From assembly GCA_964462985.1 (NCBI GenBank), contig CAYXAA010000007.1, positions 95,319 to 159,318 on the forward strand: 64,000 nucleotides of DNA, given 5' to 3'. The notes under the pieces are model-generated. The model had not been told where the DNA came from. It saw only the letters and a list, made by a program, of their open reading frames with translations, and did no database searches. The stretch comes from CAYXAA01 sp964462985 (GTDB lineage Bacteria > Pseudomonadota > Alphaproteobacteria > Rhizobiales > Stappiaceae). Shown here one piece after another: positions 50,108 to 58,979 of the stretch (positions are counted from its first letter, which is position 1; every line of letters starts with the position of its first letter). Position numbers and translations under genes: made by a program.

Positions 50108-53008
50108 TCATGCGCTGCGGCCGTGTTCGTGGCCGGTGACGGTGGCCGCACCGGGCGAAACGGCAGGCGGCATGGCTGCCATCGCCGCGCGCAGCGCCCC
50201 GGCAGACTCCCGGCTGAGGCGTGCCAGATCTGCAACGAGGGCCATGGCCGCCGGGTCCCCGGCCATGGCCTTGCGGTTCACGGTGTCGGACAGCGAGTAA
50301 AGCGCGCCCGCGCCAAAGGTGCCGGCGAGCGAGTTGAGCACGTGGCTCGCACTCGCGATCTTCGTCAGGTCCCCCGCCGCGCCTTCAAGAATTTCCGCCT
50401 TGGCCACAAGGTCGCGGGCACATTGCTCGAGAACCCGCTGACGCATTTCCGCCGAGACATTGTCGAGCACGCTCTGCAGCGTCTCGCGATCGATCCGTGC
50501 ACTTGCGTCCGGATCTTCTTCCGGCAGCCGGTCGCCGGTGGCCACAGCTTGAGCCAGCCGGTGCAACAGCTCGGCCGAATCGATCGGCTTCGTCACGAAA
50601 TCGCTCATGCCGGCGGCGAAGGCGCGGTCGCGCTCTTCGGCCATGGTATGCGCGGTGAAGGCGATGATCGGGACCGTGGCGGCGGCGTCGCCGCGGGCGC
50701 GGATGGCGCGAGCAGCCGCAACGCCGTCCATCACCGGCATCGACATGTCCATCAACACGACGTCGTACCGCTTGCAATCGAGCCGCTCAAGTACGGCGCG
50801 CCCGTCCACCACGGTGTCGACCCGGCAGTTCCAGCGCTTCAGCAGTTCGCTGGTCATCATCCGGTTGGTGGCATTGTCCTCCGCAAGCAGCACCTCGGCG
50901 CCGCGGACGGTATCGAGGTCGTGGCGCCTCAGCGCCGCGTCGACCTCGAAGGCGGGCGCGGCGGCAATGACCGGCAGGTCAAGGTCGACCCAGAACCTTG
51001 CCCCGCCTCCCTCGGTCGCACCCACTCCGATCAAGCCGCCCATGACCTGCACCAGGTCGCGGCAGATCGCAAGGCCGAGCCCCGCGCCCTGGGCCTGGCG
51101 CGACAGCGATGCATCGAGCGTGGTGAACTTCTGGAATACCTGCTCGCGGCGGTTTTCCGGGATCCCCGGGCCGGTGTCACACACCTCGAACCGCAGCCCG
51201 GTCGTCGTGCCGCTGTTGCCGCGGACGTGCACGCTGAGCTCGACCCCACCGGACGCCGTGAATTTGACGGCGTTGCCGACCAGATTGATCAGCACCTGGC
51301 GGATCCGCCCCGCATCGCCAACGACGAAGGGCGGGACACCCGCCCCGATATGCGTGGCGAGCGTCAGACCCTTTTCCTCGGCCCTGACGACGAAGAGATC
51401 GCGCAGGTCATGGATCAGGTCGCCTGGAGAGAACGGCCTCGGACTGAAATCGAGCCGCCCCGCCTCAAGGCGCGACAGGTCGAGAATATCGTTGAGAAGC
51501 TGCAACAGCGCCGAGGCCGATTCCTTGGCCGTCTTGACGAAACGTCTTTGGGTGGCGTCGAGCGGCGAGTCTTTGAGAAGGTCCAGTATTCCCATGACCG
51601 CGTTCAGCGGCGTCCGTATCTCGTGGCTCATCATCGCCAGGAAGTTTGCCTTGACGCGGTTTGCCTCCTCCGCCCGGGCCTTGGCTTCCTCGAGTGCGGC
51701 CGTCTTCGCCCGCTCCTCCGTGACGTCGCGCAGGAAGCCGATGATCAGCTTGCCTTGGGGGCCCATCGCCACGCTCATGGCAACCGCCACCAGGATTTCC
51801 GAGCCGTCCTTTTTCAGCATCGACGCCTCGAACCGGGCTCCGGGCATGTCCGCATGCGTCGAGCGGCGCAGCGTATCGAGCCGGCGCGCAAGTCGCCGCT
51901 GCTCCTTGGCGGGCACCAGGAGCTCGGCGATGCTACGGCCGACCACCTCGCTGCGCCTATGGCCGAACGTGCGCTCTGCGGCGGGATTGAAATCGACCAC
52001 CGTCCCGTCCTCATCAAGCACGATGATCGCGTCGAGCGCCGCATGCACCATTGCCCTCAGATGACTTTCGCTGCGCCTCAGCGCCTCCTCGCGCTGCTTC
52101 AGTTCGGTAATGTCGATGCGGAAGCCAACGGTTTGGCCGTCGGGCGTGCGGCGCTCGAACACCCTGAGCCAGCGACCGTCATCGAGATGCTGTTCCAGAG
52201 GCTCGCTCGGCGGGTTGCGGTGCAGCTCGAGCCGCTCCTGGATCCAGGCTTCCGGGTCGTCCCCCGCTTCGAGATACTGTCCGCGCCGCACGCCCTCGCG
52301 GATCATGTCCTCGAACTTGGCGCCAGGAATGAGCAGGTCGGCGCTCGTCGGGTAGAGCTCGCGGTAGCGTTCGTTGAAGGTCACAAGGCGGTCCTCCGCG
52401 TCATAGACGACAAAGGCGTCGGGAAGCGAGTCGATTGCCGTACGAAGGCGCGCTTCCGCCTGTTGTGCCCGGGTGACCGCCTGCTCGCGCGCGGACACGT
52501 CGCGGGCGACGATAATGAATTTCGGCTCACCGTCGACCTGGAACACGGAGGCCGAGACATCGAGCGCAATCGACCCGCCGTTCTTGTGACGACCGCGGAT
52601 CGTTGCCATCGCCCCGGATAGGCGTGCGGCACTGGAGCGCTGGCTTTCGCCGACGAGCGCCTTCAGGGCGTCGGGGTCGGCAAGGCGGGCGACGGGCTCG
52701 CCGACCAGTTCCTCCGCCGAATAGCCGAAGATCTGCTCGGCGGCCGGATTGACGGAATCGATCCGTCCGCTCACGTCGACCGTGATCAGGCCGTCGCCCA
52801 TCCGCTCGAGGATCGCGCGCAGCCGGTCGGCCTGCTCAGCGTTCCGCGACCGGCCCGCTTCGGCCTGGGCACGCGCCGCGCGCTCGCTCGCCAGGTGCTG
52901 CTCCACCTCATGGAGCCGGTTGCGCAGCTGGAGGCCGATCGCGGCAGCGAGCGCGGTAACGGCCACCGCAAACACGAGTGCTGCAAGAACGGGAGCCATA
53001 TCGGCCAT
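50108..53008 (-). CDS. Hybrid sensor histidine kinase with PAS domains, receiver and Hpt
   Basis: A 966-residue signalling protein. One N-terminal transmembrane helix (APVLAALVFAVAVTALAAAI) is followed by a coiled coil and three PAS domains (starting about residues 58, 190 and 310). HisKA has His462 in MMSHEIRTPLNAVMGI. A HATPase domain carries DTGPGIPENRRE and GAGLGLAIC. The receiver has Asp754 in DVVLMDMSMPVMDG. A C-terminal Hpt domain has its likely His889 in ASHVLNSLAGTFGAG. ATG 53008 is chosen since GGAGG lies five bases upstream; a TTG at 53032 is in frame too. No cognate regulator is adjacent. Confidence 0.93.
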   Translation of the reverse strand: MADMAPVLAALVFAVAVTALAAAIGLQLRNRLHEVEQHLASERAARAQAEAGRSRNAEQADRLRAILERMGDGLITVDVSGRIDSVNPAAEQIFGYSAEELVGEPVARLADPDALKALVGESQRSSAARLSGAMATIRGRHKNGGSIALDVSASVFQVDGEPKFIIVARDVSAREQAVTRAQQAEARLRTAIDSLPDAFVVYDAEDRLVTFNERYRELYPTSADLLIPGAKFEDMIREGVRRGQYLEAGDDPEAWIQERLELHRNPPSEPLEQHLDDGRWLRVFERRTPDGQTVGFRIDITELKQREEALRRSESHLRAMVHAALDAIIVLDEDGTVVDFNPAAERTFGHRRSEVVGRSIAELLVPAKEQRRLARRLDTLRRSTHADMPGARFEASMLKKDGSEILVAVAMSVAMGPQGKLIIGFLRDVTEERAKTAALEEAKARAEEANRVKANFLAMMSHEIRTPLNAVMGILDLLKDSPLDATQRRFVKTAKESASALLQLLNDILDLSRLEAGRLDFSPRPFSPGDLIHDLRDLFVVRAEEKGLTLATHIGAGVPPFVVGDAGRIRQVLINLVGNAVKFTASGGVELSVHVRGNSGTTTGLRFEVCDTGPGIPENRREQVFQKFTTLDASLSRQAQGAGLGLAICRDLVQVMGGLIGVGATEGGGARFWVDLDLPVIAAAPAFEVDAALRRHDLDTVRGAEVLLAEDNATNRMMTSELLKRWNCRVDTVVDGRAVLERLDCKRYDVVLMDMSMPVMDGVAAARAIRARGDAAATVPIIAFTAHTMAEERDRAFAAGMSDFVTKPIDSAELLHRLAQAVATGDRLPEEDPDASARIDRETLQSVLDNVSAEMRQRVLEQCARDLVAKAEILEGAAGDLTKIASASHVLNSLAGTFGAGALYSLSDTVNRKAMAGDPAAMALVADLARLSRESAGALRAAMAAMPPAVSPGAATVTGHEHGRSA

Positions 53009-53584
53009 CAGCGCCTCCAGGCCGTATCGCAAAACGATGCGAGGACGGATCCGACCGGCTCATCTCAGCATGAATTTTCCGACCGCAACAGATCGTGCAA
53101 ACAGCGGCCACGACAGGTCCGGCGCAGGGTCCGCTCCCTTGCGGATTTTGCGAATTGCAAACCAGGCTCGCGCTGTCTCGCCAAAACGCAATGCCGGGAC
53201 AGCGCAAGGCAAGCGGACTCGTAAATTTCGACAAAGAACGACAGAGGACGCAGCGCGTTGCAGCTGGCACGGGATTTGAATCAGGCAGAGCGATCGCAGG
53301 AAAACGGGAGTCGGAAGGTCAGCCCGGTTGCCCGTTGCCCAACCTGCGATCTGAAAACCGCGAGATAACACACGGCCCCATCGGTCAAGAAAATCGCGGA
53401 AAAACAAATAACTTAAGGCGCTTGTCGAGGTCGGGTCGCCGCTTCCACCCCTAAGACACCGACATCGACAGGCGCCTGGATTCTCTTAGCGACCAGTCAG
53501 CGAACTCAAAGTCCGGCTCAAGGCGATGAGTCCGGCTGAAGAACCGCCTACCCCAGGCTCTCCGTCCGGGACCCAGCCCTAACT
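53009..53584. other. 576-base gap between the hybrid kinase gene and the ParA-like gene
   Basis: No credible gene is seen. It holds the kinase promoter and the ParA downstream region. I could not recognise a terminator or operator. Confidence 0.5.
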
Positions 53585-54226
53585 TCACTCCACCGCCTTC
53601 ATCACCTCGCGCAGCAGCGCCAGCGTCTCGGCGGCAGCCTTGCCGGACGCCTCGCTCTCCAGCACGGTGCGCCCCTGCCCCATGCTCGCAGCAAAGGCGG
53701 TGCGGTTGCCGATCCTGGCGATGGCAAGGGGCGTGCCCCAGTCTCCGATTGCATCGATCATCTCGCCCGTCAGCGCCGCGCGCGGCGGCACCCGATTGAG
53801 CACGAGCAGCGCCGGGGTACGCTCGCTCTCGGCAATGCGCAGCGTCTGTTCGGTTGCCCACAGGTCGACCGGCGTAGGCTGGATCGGTACGATCACCATG
53901 TCGGCGGCATCGATGGCCGGCTTGACGTCGGAATCCGATTTTGGCGGAGTGTCCACGATGACCATGTCGTGGTCGCGTGCCAGCGAGCGCGCTTCGCGGC
54001 GGGCGCCCCAGCCGCTGGACGTTCGGAAGGACAGCAGCGTTCCGTCCTCGCCGAACACCTCTTCGCGCGCCTCGTACCATGTGCCGAGCGAGCCCTGCGG
54101 ATCAACGTCGAGGATTGCGACCGAAAGGCCCGCCTCGCGTGCCAGGGCGACGGCGAGATGCGCCGCGATCGTAGTCTTGCCGGATCCGCCCTTCTGCTGG
54201 GCGACTGCGATGATCTTGCCGCTCAT
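53585..54226 (-). CDS. ParA/MinD-family ATPase, orphan
   Basis: A 213-residue deviant Walker ATPase has the signature Lys12 and Lys17 in AQQKGGSGKTTIAAHLA. It continues with AILDVDPQGSLGTWYEA and VIVDTPPKSDSDVKPAIDAA. The later LIVPIQPTPVDLWATEQ-like stretch is VIVPIQPTPVDLWATEQTL. The size matches the small ParA group of alphaproteobacteria, not chromosomal ParA, and no ParB or parS-like pair is next to it. GGAGG lies seven bases upstream of ATG 54226. The cargo it positions is unknown. Confidence 0.9.
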   Translation of the reverse strand: MSGKIIAVAQQKGGSGKTTIAAHLAVALAREAGLSVAILDVDPQGSLGTWYEAREEVFGEDGTLLSFRTSSGWGARREARSLARDHDMVIVDTPPKSDSDVKPAIDAADMVIVPIQPTPVDLWATEQTLRIAESERTPALLVLNRVPPRAALTGEMIDAIGDWGTPLAIARIGNRTAFAASMGQGRTVLESEASGKAAAETLALLREVMKAVE

Positions 54227-54639
54227 GCCGGGACCTCCTGCCGGCATTAATGCACTGCAGCGACGGCGCTGCAACACAAGAAGCGGCGGCCGGTGGTGCG
54301 ACTATCGATCACCCTGGAGCCAGTCCCCTTTGTTTAGAACCATTGCACATGCAGCCGCGACCGCCGACTCAGGTGACTCTGGCAGCAAATTCGCCACCAA
54401 GGACGGGAATTCTAGCCTTTCTTGGGACGATGCCTGAACCTGCGGCGCCTTTCACGCCTCTTTTTTAACCCTCAGCCAGCCGGCGACCGAGACGATTCCT
54501 CCCGCCGCAGCGCAGAGAAAAGGCAACCGCGCCATCGTTCGCTGCAGCGCAGCGAAAGCGGCTTGCGCCTGAGGGGATCCGGGCAGCCTGTTGCCGCAGA
54601 CCAAACGCCGCTTGTCGTTGCTAAAGACCTTCGGCCAGA
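54227..54639. other. 413-base gap between ParA-like gene and phnE
   Basis: This contains the ParA promoter on one side and the downstream end of the phn operon on the other. A GC-rich imperfect hairpin and a TTTTTT run near 54460 lie near each other but are not clearly arranged as a terminator of the phn operon. No gene is supported. Confidence 0.45.
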
Positions 54640-55974
54640 TCACCCTTCGATCAGCCTGCGCCGCAACCAACCCGATAAATTGTCCATCAGGATCACGACC
54701 GCGATCACCAGGGTGATGATATAGAGCGTGTTTTCCCAGTCCTGGCGGGTGCGCATGGTCTCCAGCAGCTTGAGACCGATGCCGCCGGCGCCCAGCGCGC
54801 CGATGACGGTCGCCGACCGGGTGTTCGATTCCAGATAATAGAGCAACTGTGAGATGAACACCGGCAGGATCTGCGGAAACACGCCGAACCGATAAGTCTG
54901 GACTGGCGAGGCGCCGGTCGCCTGCACGCCCTCCGCCTGCTTGCGGTCGGCGTTCTCGACCGCTTCGGAGAACAGCTTGCCGAAGGTGCCGGTGTCGGTG
55001 AAGAAGATTGCAAAGATCCCCGACAACGGCCCGAGCCCGAAGGCGCGGATAAAGATCAGCGACCAGATCAGCGTATCGATGCCACGCAGAAAATCGAAGA
55101 CACGGCGCAGGCCAAAACGCACCACCTGCGACGCGTTGATGGTGTTTGCTGCGGCAAACGCCAGGGGCAGTGCCAGGATGCCTGCGACCAGAGTGCCGAC
55201 CACGGCCATAACGACGGTCTGCAACAGCGCGTAGAACACCTCGCCGTGCTGCCATTCCTGATTGCCCCAGAACTGGCAGAAGATAAATCGCCAGTTGGGC
55301 ATCGCCGGGTCGATGCGGTCGCCGGAGACGGCGAGCGAGGCGACCTCGGCAAGGGACATGTCGCGGAGCGGCGAGTTGAAGTCGAACCAGAAGTGCTCCC
55401 AGCCGAGAAAATAGCGGTGGATCTCGATCTTGCTCTTGGTGATCCAGATCCGGGCATGGAGGCCCGGCCGCATGTCGATCTGGATGTCGCTGACCCGCAT
55501 CCACTCGGGTGGCGTACCCTCCAGCAGACGCGGCGCACCGTCGCCGAATGCGATACGGTAGGGCGGCTCGCCGCGCGCGGAATATTCCAGGACCTTGTCG
55601 GCAATGACGACGCGGCCGTGATTTCCAAGATCGATCTTGGCGTTCTCGCCGTCGACCGACACCCAGTCCGGCGCGGTGTCGTAAGTGGTGTAGCGACTGC
55701 CCTCGAGGGCAAATGTATAGCCTTCGTTCCCGAAGCGCTTTTGGACGTGCACCTTGTAGGCATAGGCGTCGAGCGCGAACAGCCGGACCATGTCGCCCCG
55801 CGCCTTGCCCAACACTTCGGCGAGGTTGAAGGTGAAGAAGCAGCTGACGAGATACGCGCAGATGAGCAGGGTCACGCCTGGCGCGACCAAACGCTTCATC
55901 AACGGCCGGTCGATGGCGCCGGGATAGCGCGCGCTCAGGCGGCCGACCGTTTCGGGAGCGAGCTTCGTCATCAT
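54640..55974 (-). CDS. phnE: PhnE-type ABC transporter permease with large extracytoplasmic insert
   Basis: A 444-residue permease, against roughly 260-290 in standard PhnE. After an N-terminal helix (residues about 29-49) comes a segment of about 195 residues (50-245) with aromatic and charged residues (GNEGYTFALEGSRYTTYD, PDWVSVDGENAKIDLGNHGR), predicted outside the membrane. The normal permease core follows, including the EAA loop with residues AVENADRKQAEGVQATGASP. ATG 55974 follows the second permease stop by seven bases. It is the last gene of phnC-phnD-phnE-phnE. The extra segment may be a regulatory or substrate-capture domain; its function is unknown to me. Confidence 0.88.
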   Translation of the reverse strand: MMTKLAPETVGRLSARYPGAIDRPLMKRLVAPGVTLLICAYLVSCFFTFNLAEVLGKARGDMVRLFALDAYAYKVHVQKRFGNEGYTFALEGSRYTTYDTAPDWVSVDGENAKIDLGNHGRVVIADKVLEYSARGEPPYRIAFGDGAPRLLEGTPPEWMRVSDIQIDMRPGLHARIWITKSKIEIHRYFLGWEHFWFDFNSPLRDMSLAEVASLAVSGDRIDPAMPNWRFIFCQFWGNQEWQHGEVFYALLQTVVMAVVGTLVAGILALPLAFAAANTINASQVVRFGLRRVFDFLRGIDTLIWSLIFIRAFGLGPLSGIFAIFFTDTGTFGKLFSEAVENADRKQAEGVQATGASPVQTYRFGVFPQILPVFISQLLYYLESNTRSATVIGALGAGGIGLKLLETMRTRQDWENTLYIITLVIAVVILMDNLSGWLRRRLIEG

Positions 55975-55981
55975 CCGGACC

Positions 55982-56854
55982 TCAGAACGTGCCGACCTTG
56001 CCGATGAGCGAACGTCGCGCCCAGGCCGAGACATGGTCGATGGCAATGATGGCGGCGACGAGCAGGACGATGATCGCCGAGATATCGGCGCCGTAGTTCC
56101 AATCGACCACCTTCTTCAGCTCCGCACCGAGACCGCCGGCGCCGACGAACCCGAGGATCGCCGAGGCGCGCACGTTGATCTCGAGCCGCAGCAGCCCATA
56201 GGAGAGAAAATTCGGCAGCACCTGCGGCAGAACGCCGAACCGCATCTGCTGCAGCCAGGTTGCACCGACCGACTTCAGGCCGTCGACGGGCTTCATGTCG
56301 GCGTTCTCGTTGATCTCGGAGAACTGCTTGGCCAGCGCGCCGACGGTGTGGAAGGTGACTGCAATGACCGCTGCGAGCGCCGTCGGACCGAACACCAGCA
56401 CCATCAAAAGCGCAATCACCAGCTCCGGGAAGGCCCGGGTGACATCCATGATGCGTCGCATCATGAAGACCAGCGCCTTGTTCTTCACCAGATTGCGGCT
56501 GGCGACGAAGCTGAGAAGGCCGCCGAGCACGAACGCGATCAGCGTCGACACCAGCGCGATGTTGAGCGTTTCCAGAAGATAGGGGAAATACGCCGCGAGC
56601 AGGCCGAACCAGCCCCAGCCCGCCCCGATCGTGCCACTCAGGATCTCGGCCGGATAGTCGAAGAAGCTCGACAGCCCGCTCCGGAAACTGCCGGAATTGG
56701 CCTCCTCGGCAACCACGAGCCCGCCAGCGATCGAGATCAGGCAGACAGCGAGCAGCAGCAGCGTATAGGCCGAGCGCCGCCGCACCAGTCGCTCATAGGC
56801 CTCGCCGATCTCCCTGAGGCGCAGTGAACCGGCCGGTGCGATATCGACAGTCAA
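55982..56854 (-). CDS. phnE: PhnE-type ABC transporter permease
   Basis: A 290-residue inner-membrane permease forms the second half of the channel. The typical cytoplasmic EAA loop is EINENADMKPVDGLKSVGAT, followed by LQQMRFGVLPQVLPNFLSYG and FVGAGGLGAELKKVVD. The start is TTG at 56854: AGGAGAG lies six bases upstream and no better ATG exists nearby. The pair with the preceding permease mirrors the phoE/phoT permeases of the Sinorhizobium phoCDET operon. Confidence 0.9.
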   Translation of the reverse strand: MTVDIAPAGSLRLREIGEAYERLVRRRSAYTLLLLAVCLISIAGGLVVAEEANSGSFRSGLSSFFDYPAEILSGTIGAGWGWFGLLAAYFPYLLETLNIALVSTLIAFVLGGLLSFVASRNLVKNKALVFMMRRIMDVTRAFPELVIALLMVLVFGPTALAAVIAVTFHTVGALAKQFSEINENADMKPVDGLKSVGATWLQQMRFGVLPQVLPNFLSYGLLRLEINVRASAILGFVGAGGLGAELKKVVDWNYGADISAIIVLLVAAIIAIDHVSAWARRSLIGKVGTF

Positions 56855-56860
56855 GGACAG

Positions 56861-56867
56861 CTCTCCT
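56861..56867 (-). promoter_or_regulatory. Ribosome-binding site deciding the TTG start of phnE
   Basis: AGGAGAG on the minus strand lies six bases before the TTG at 56854, giving strong support for a non-ATG start. Confidence 0.7.
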
Positions 56868-56930
56868 GATGGGGCGCAGGTGCAGGAAGGGGCACGGGAT
56901 TGCCCGCGTGCCCCCTTCAGGCGGATCGGC

Positions 56931-57857
56931 TCAGTTGGTCTTTTTGGCCTCGATCGTCGCCCTGCGCGCGGCGAACACCGGCTCGTAGAACGAGGCGTCG
57001 ACCGGGACGTAGCGATTCATCTCACCGGCGGCGACCTTGTACATGCAGTCCCTGTCGTCCTCATGGAACGACAACAGCGACGCCTTGACCTTGTCCTTGA
57101 CATCCTGAGGCAGGGTCGAGCGCAACACGATCGGGCCGTTCGGGATCAGCGGCGATTTCCAGATCTCGACGAGGTCCGACATGTCGATCATGCCCTTGTC
57201 AACCATCTTACGCAGGTTGCCGCTGGAATAGCCTTCTTCCCAGGCGCCAACGCCGGAGGCCCAGGTCACGCCGGCGTCGATGTCGCCGCTGACGACGGCA
57301 AGCACGTTCTGCTCATGCCCGCCCGAGAACTGGGTCGAGGCGAAGTATGCGTCCGGGTTGATGCCTTCCTTCTGGAATGACACGACCGGGATCAGGTAGC
57401 CCGACGTCGAGTTGGGGTCGGCGTAGCCGAGCCGCTTGCCCTTCATGTCTTCGAGAGAGGTGATGCCGCTGTCGGCGCGAGCGACCAGCACAGAATGATA
57501 GCCGGTCGACCCGTCGATCTGCTCGGTGGTGACGATTGGCTCAACGACGTTCGGGTCGTCGAGATAGATGCCGGCATAGCCGGAGGCACCGAGTTCGGCA
57601 AAATCGAGATTGCCGCCCTTCAGCCCTTCCATCGTGCCGGCGTAGTCGGCCGCCGGGTAAAGCTTGACCGGAACGCCGAGAAGCGCCTCGAAGCGTTGCG
57701 CCAGGCACTCGTTGGAGCGCAGCCGGTCGGCCTCGTTCTCTCCGCCGAGCAGGCCAATGCGGAACTCGGTGATCTTGTCCTCGGCGAGGGCGCCGTGGCT
57801 GGCGAGCACGGCAATGCTGACGGCCGCGGCCGCAGTGAGCTTGGAAAGCTGCTTCAT
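56931..57857 (-). CDS. phnD: Phosphonate/phosphate ABC transporter substrate-binding protein
   Basis: A 308-residue periplasmic binding protein. The signal peptide is MKQLSKLTAAAAVSIAVLA with cleavage after about residue 25. PhnD landmarks include FRIGLLGGENEADRLRSNEC, the ligand-contacting DFAELGASGYAGIYL, and RLGYADPNSTSGYLIPVVSF. The start ATG 57857 has GGAG eight bases upstream; an extension to 57920 that would overlap phnC is possible but would bury the signal peptide. The ligand may be phosphonate, phosphite or phosphate. Confidence 0.93.
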   Translation of the reverse strand: MKQLSKLTAAAAVSIAVLASHGALAEDKITEFRIGLLGGENEADRLRSNECLAQRFEALLGVPVKLYPAADYAGTMEGLKGGNLDFAELGASGYAGIYLDDPNVVEPIVTTEQIDGSTGYHSVLVARADSGITSLEDMKGKRLGYADPNSTSGYLIPVVSFQKEGINPDAYFASTQFSGGHEQNVLAVVSGDIDAGVTWASGVGAWEEGYSSGNLRKMVDKGMIDMSDLVEIWKSPLIPNGPIVLRSTLPQDVKDKVKASLLSFHEDDRDCMYKVAAGEMNRYVPVDASFYEPVFAARRATIEAKKTN

Positions 57858-57916
57858 GAAGGACACTCCGTTGATGGAAACGCGATTGATGGTGCGCCAA
57901 GAAACGTCGACCGAGA

Positions 57917-58765
57917 TCACATCGCGGCCGTCGCCGCCGGAGCCATTGCGCCGACGGAAGTCGGAATGGCGGCGGCGGCGACCGGTTTCCGACCGCCCAG
58001 CGCGGTCGAGGTAGCGGCCTCATCGAAGCTCCCGCCGGCGCCGTAGATCTCGCGGGTGGCGGCCGTGGTAAGCTCTGCCGGACAGCCGTCGAACACCACT
58101 CGACCGTCACGCATGCCGATGATGCGATCGCAGTAGTTGCGCGCGGTATCGAGCGTGTGCAGGTTGCAGATGACGGTGAGCCCGTCCTCGGTCTGGATGC
58201 GCTTCAGAGCGTCCATCACCACCTGGGCGTTGAGCGGGTCCAGCGACGCGATCGGCTCGTCGGCAAGCAGGATGCGCGGGCCCTGCATCAGCGCGCGAGC
58301 GATGGCGACACGCTGCTGCTGGCCGCCCGACAGATGCTCGGCGCGCTGCAGTGCCGTCTCGGCGATGCCGAGCCGCTCCAGGTTGAGGAGCGCCTGGGCG
58401 CGTTCCTCTCGGGAAAACAGCTTCAGCATCGAGGGAAGGGTGCCGTGCAGGTTGAGCCGGCCGAGGAGAACGTTGGTCAGGACGTCGAGCCGCGGCACCA
58501 GGTTGAACTGCTGGAAGATCATGGCACAGTCGCGCTGCCAGGCGCGCTGCGCCGCCCCCTTGAAGGACAGCACGTCTCGGCCCTCGACCACGATCCGTCC
58601 CGCCGTCGCCGGCGTCAGCCGATTGATCATGCGCAGCAAGGTCGACTTGCCTGCCCCGGACCGCCCGATGATCCCAATCATCATCGGCCGGCCGATCGCG
58701 AACGTCACGTCGTTGACCGCCACGCAGGCGCCGAATTCCTTGCGAACCATCTCAAAGTGAATCAC
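57917..58765 (-). CDS. phnC: Phosphonate/phosphate ABC transporter ATP-binding protein
   Basis: The 282-residue ATPase has Walker A GIIGRSGAGKSTLLRMIN, the ABC signature EHLSGGQQQRVAIARALMQG and Walker B ILLADEPIASLDP. Its first half matches PhnC (for example MIFQQFNLVPRLDVLTNVLL). The last 30 residues are an Ala/Pro-rich tail outside the ATPase fold. The start is a GTG at 58765, with an ATG at residue 6 as an alternative. It is the first gene of the operon and follows the PHO boxes by about 65 bases. Confidence 0.94.
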   Translation of the reverse strand: MIHFEMVRKEFGACVAVNDVTFAIGRPMMIGIIGRSGAGKSTLLRMINRLTPATAGRIVVEGRDVLSFKGAAQRAWQRDCAMIFQQFNLVPRLDVLTNVLLGRLNLHGTLPSMLKLFSREERAQALLNLERLGIAETALQRAEHLSGGQQQRVAIARALMQGPRILLADEPIASLDPLNAQVVMDALKRIQTEDGLTVICNLHTLDTARNYCDRIIGMRDGRVVFDGCPAELTTAATREIYGAGGSFDEAATSTALGGRKPVAAAAIPTSVGAMAPAATAAM

Positions 58766-58830
58766 GAAGCCGCCCTGCCCTTGTCGATGTCTTCGGATGT
58801 CTTGTTAAGGACAACAAGGGCCACAGTTCT

Positions 58831-58848
58831 GTTACAGCGGCATGACAA
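58831..58848 (-). promoter_or_regulatory. PHO box proximal to phnC
   Basis: On the minus strand TTGTCATGCCGCTGTAAC matches the CTGTCAT-N4-CTGTMAY PhoB consensus at most positions. It lies 65 bases before the phnC start. Confidence 0.8.
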
Positions 58849-58861
58849 GGCGTCGGATCAT

Positions 58862-58879
58862 CATGACCGTTCCATGACG
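58862..58879 (-). promoter_or_regulatory. Second, upstream PHO-like box
   Basis: On the minus strand CGTCATGGAACGGTCATG contains two GTCAT repeats 11 bases apart, as in a PHO box. Its centre is 31 bases (about three helical turns) from the proximal box. Confidence 0.6.
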
Positions 58880-58979
58880 ATCCGATCAAAGTTCTATGAA
58901 GGTGGGAGTATTCACGGGCCAGAAACGCCGCGGTTGCGCCAATCGAGCCCAGCCGCCCCTACGGCGGCCGGATTGCGGA

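Noticed and set aside
54452..55504. Minus-strand frame overlapping the phnE gene in another frame with a hydrophobic end
   Set aside because: The overlap with a clear PhnE permease and the lack of a start or conserved motif make it a shadow. The short hydrophobic end alone is not enough.
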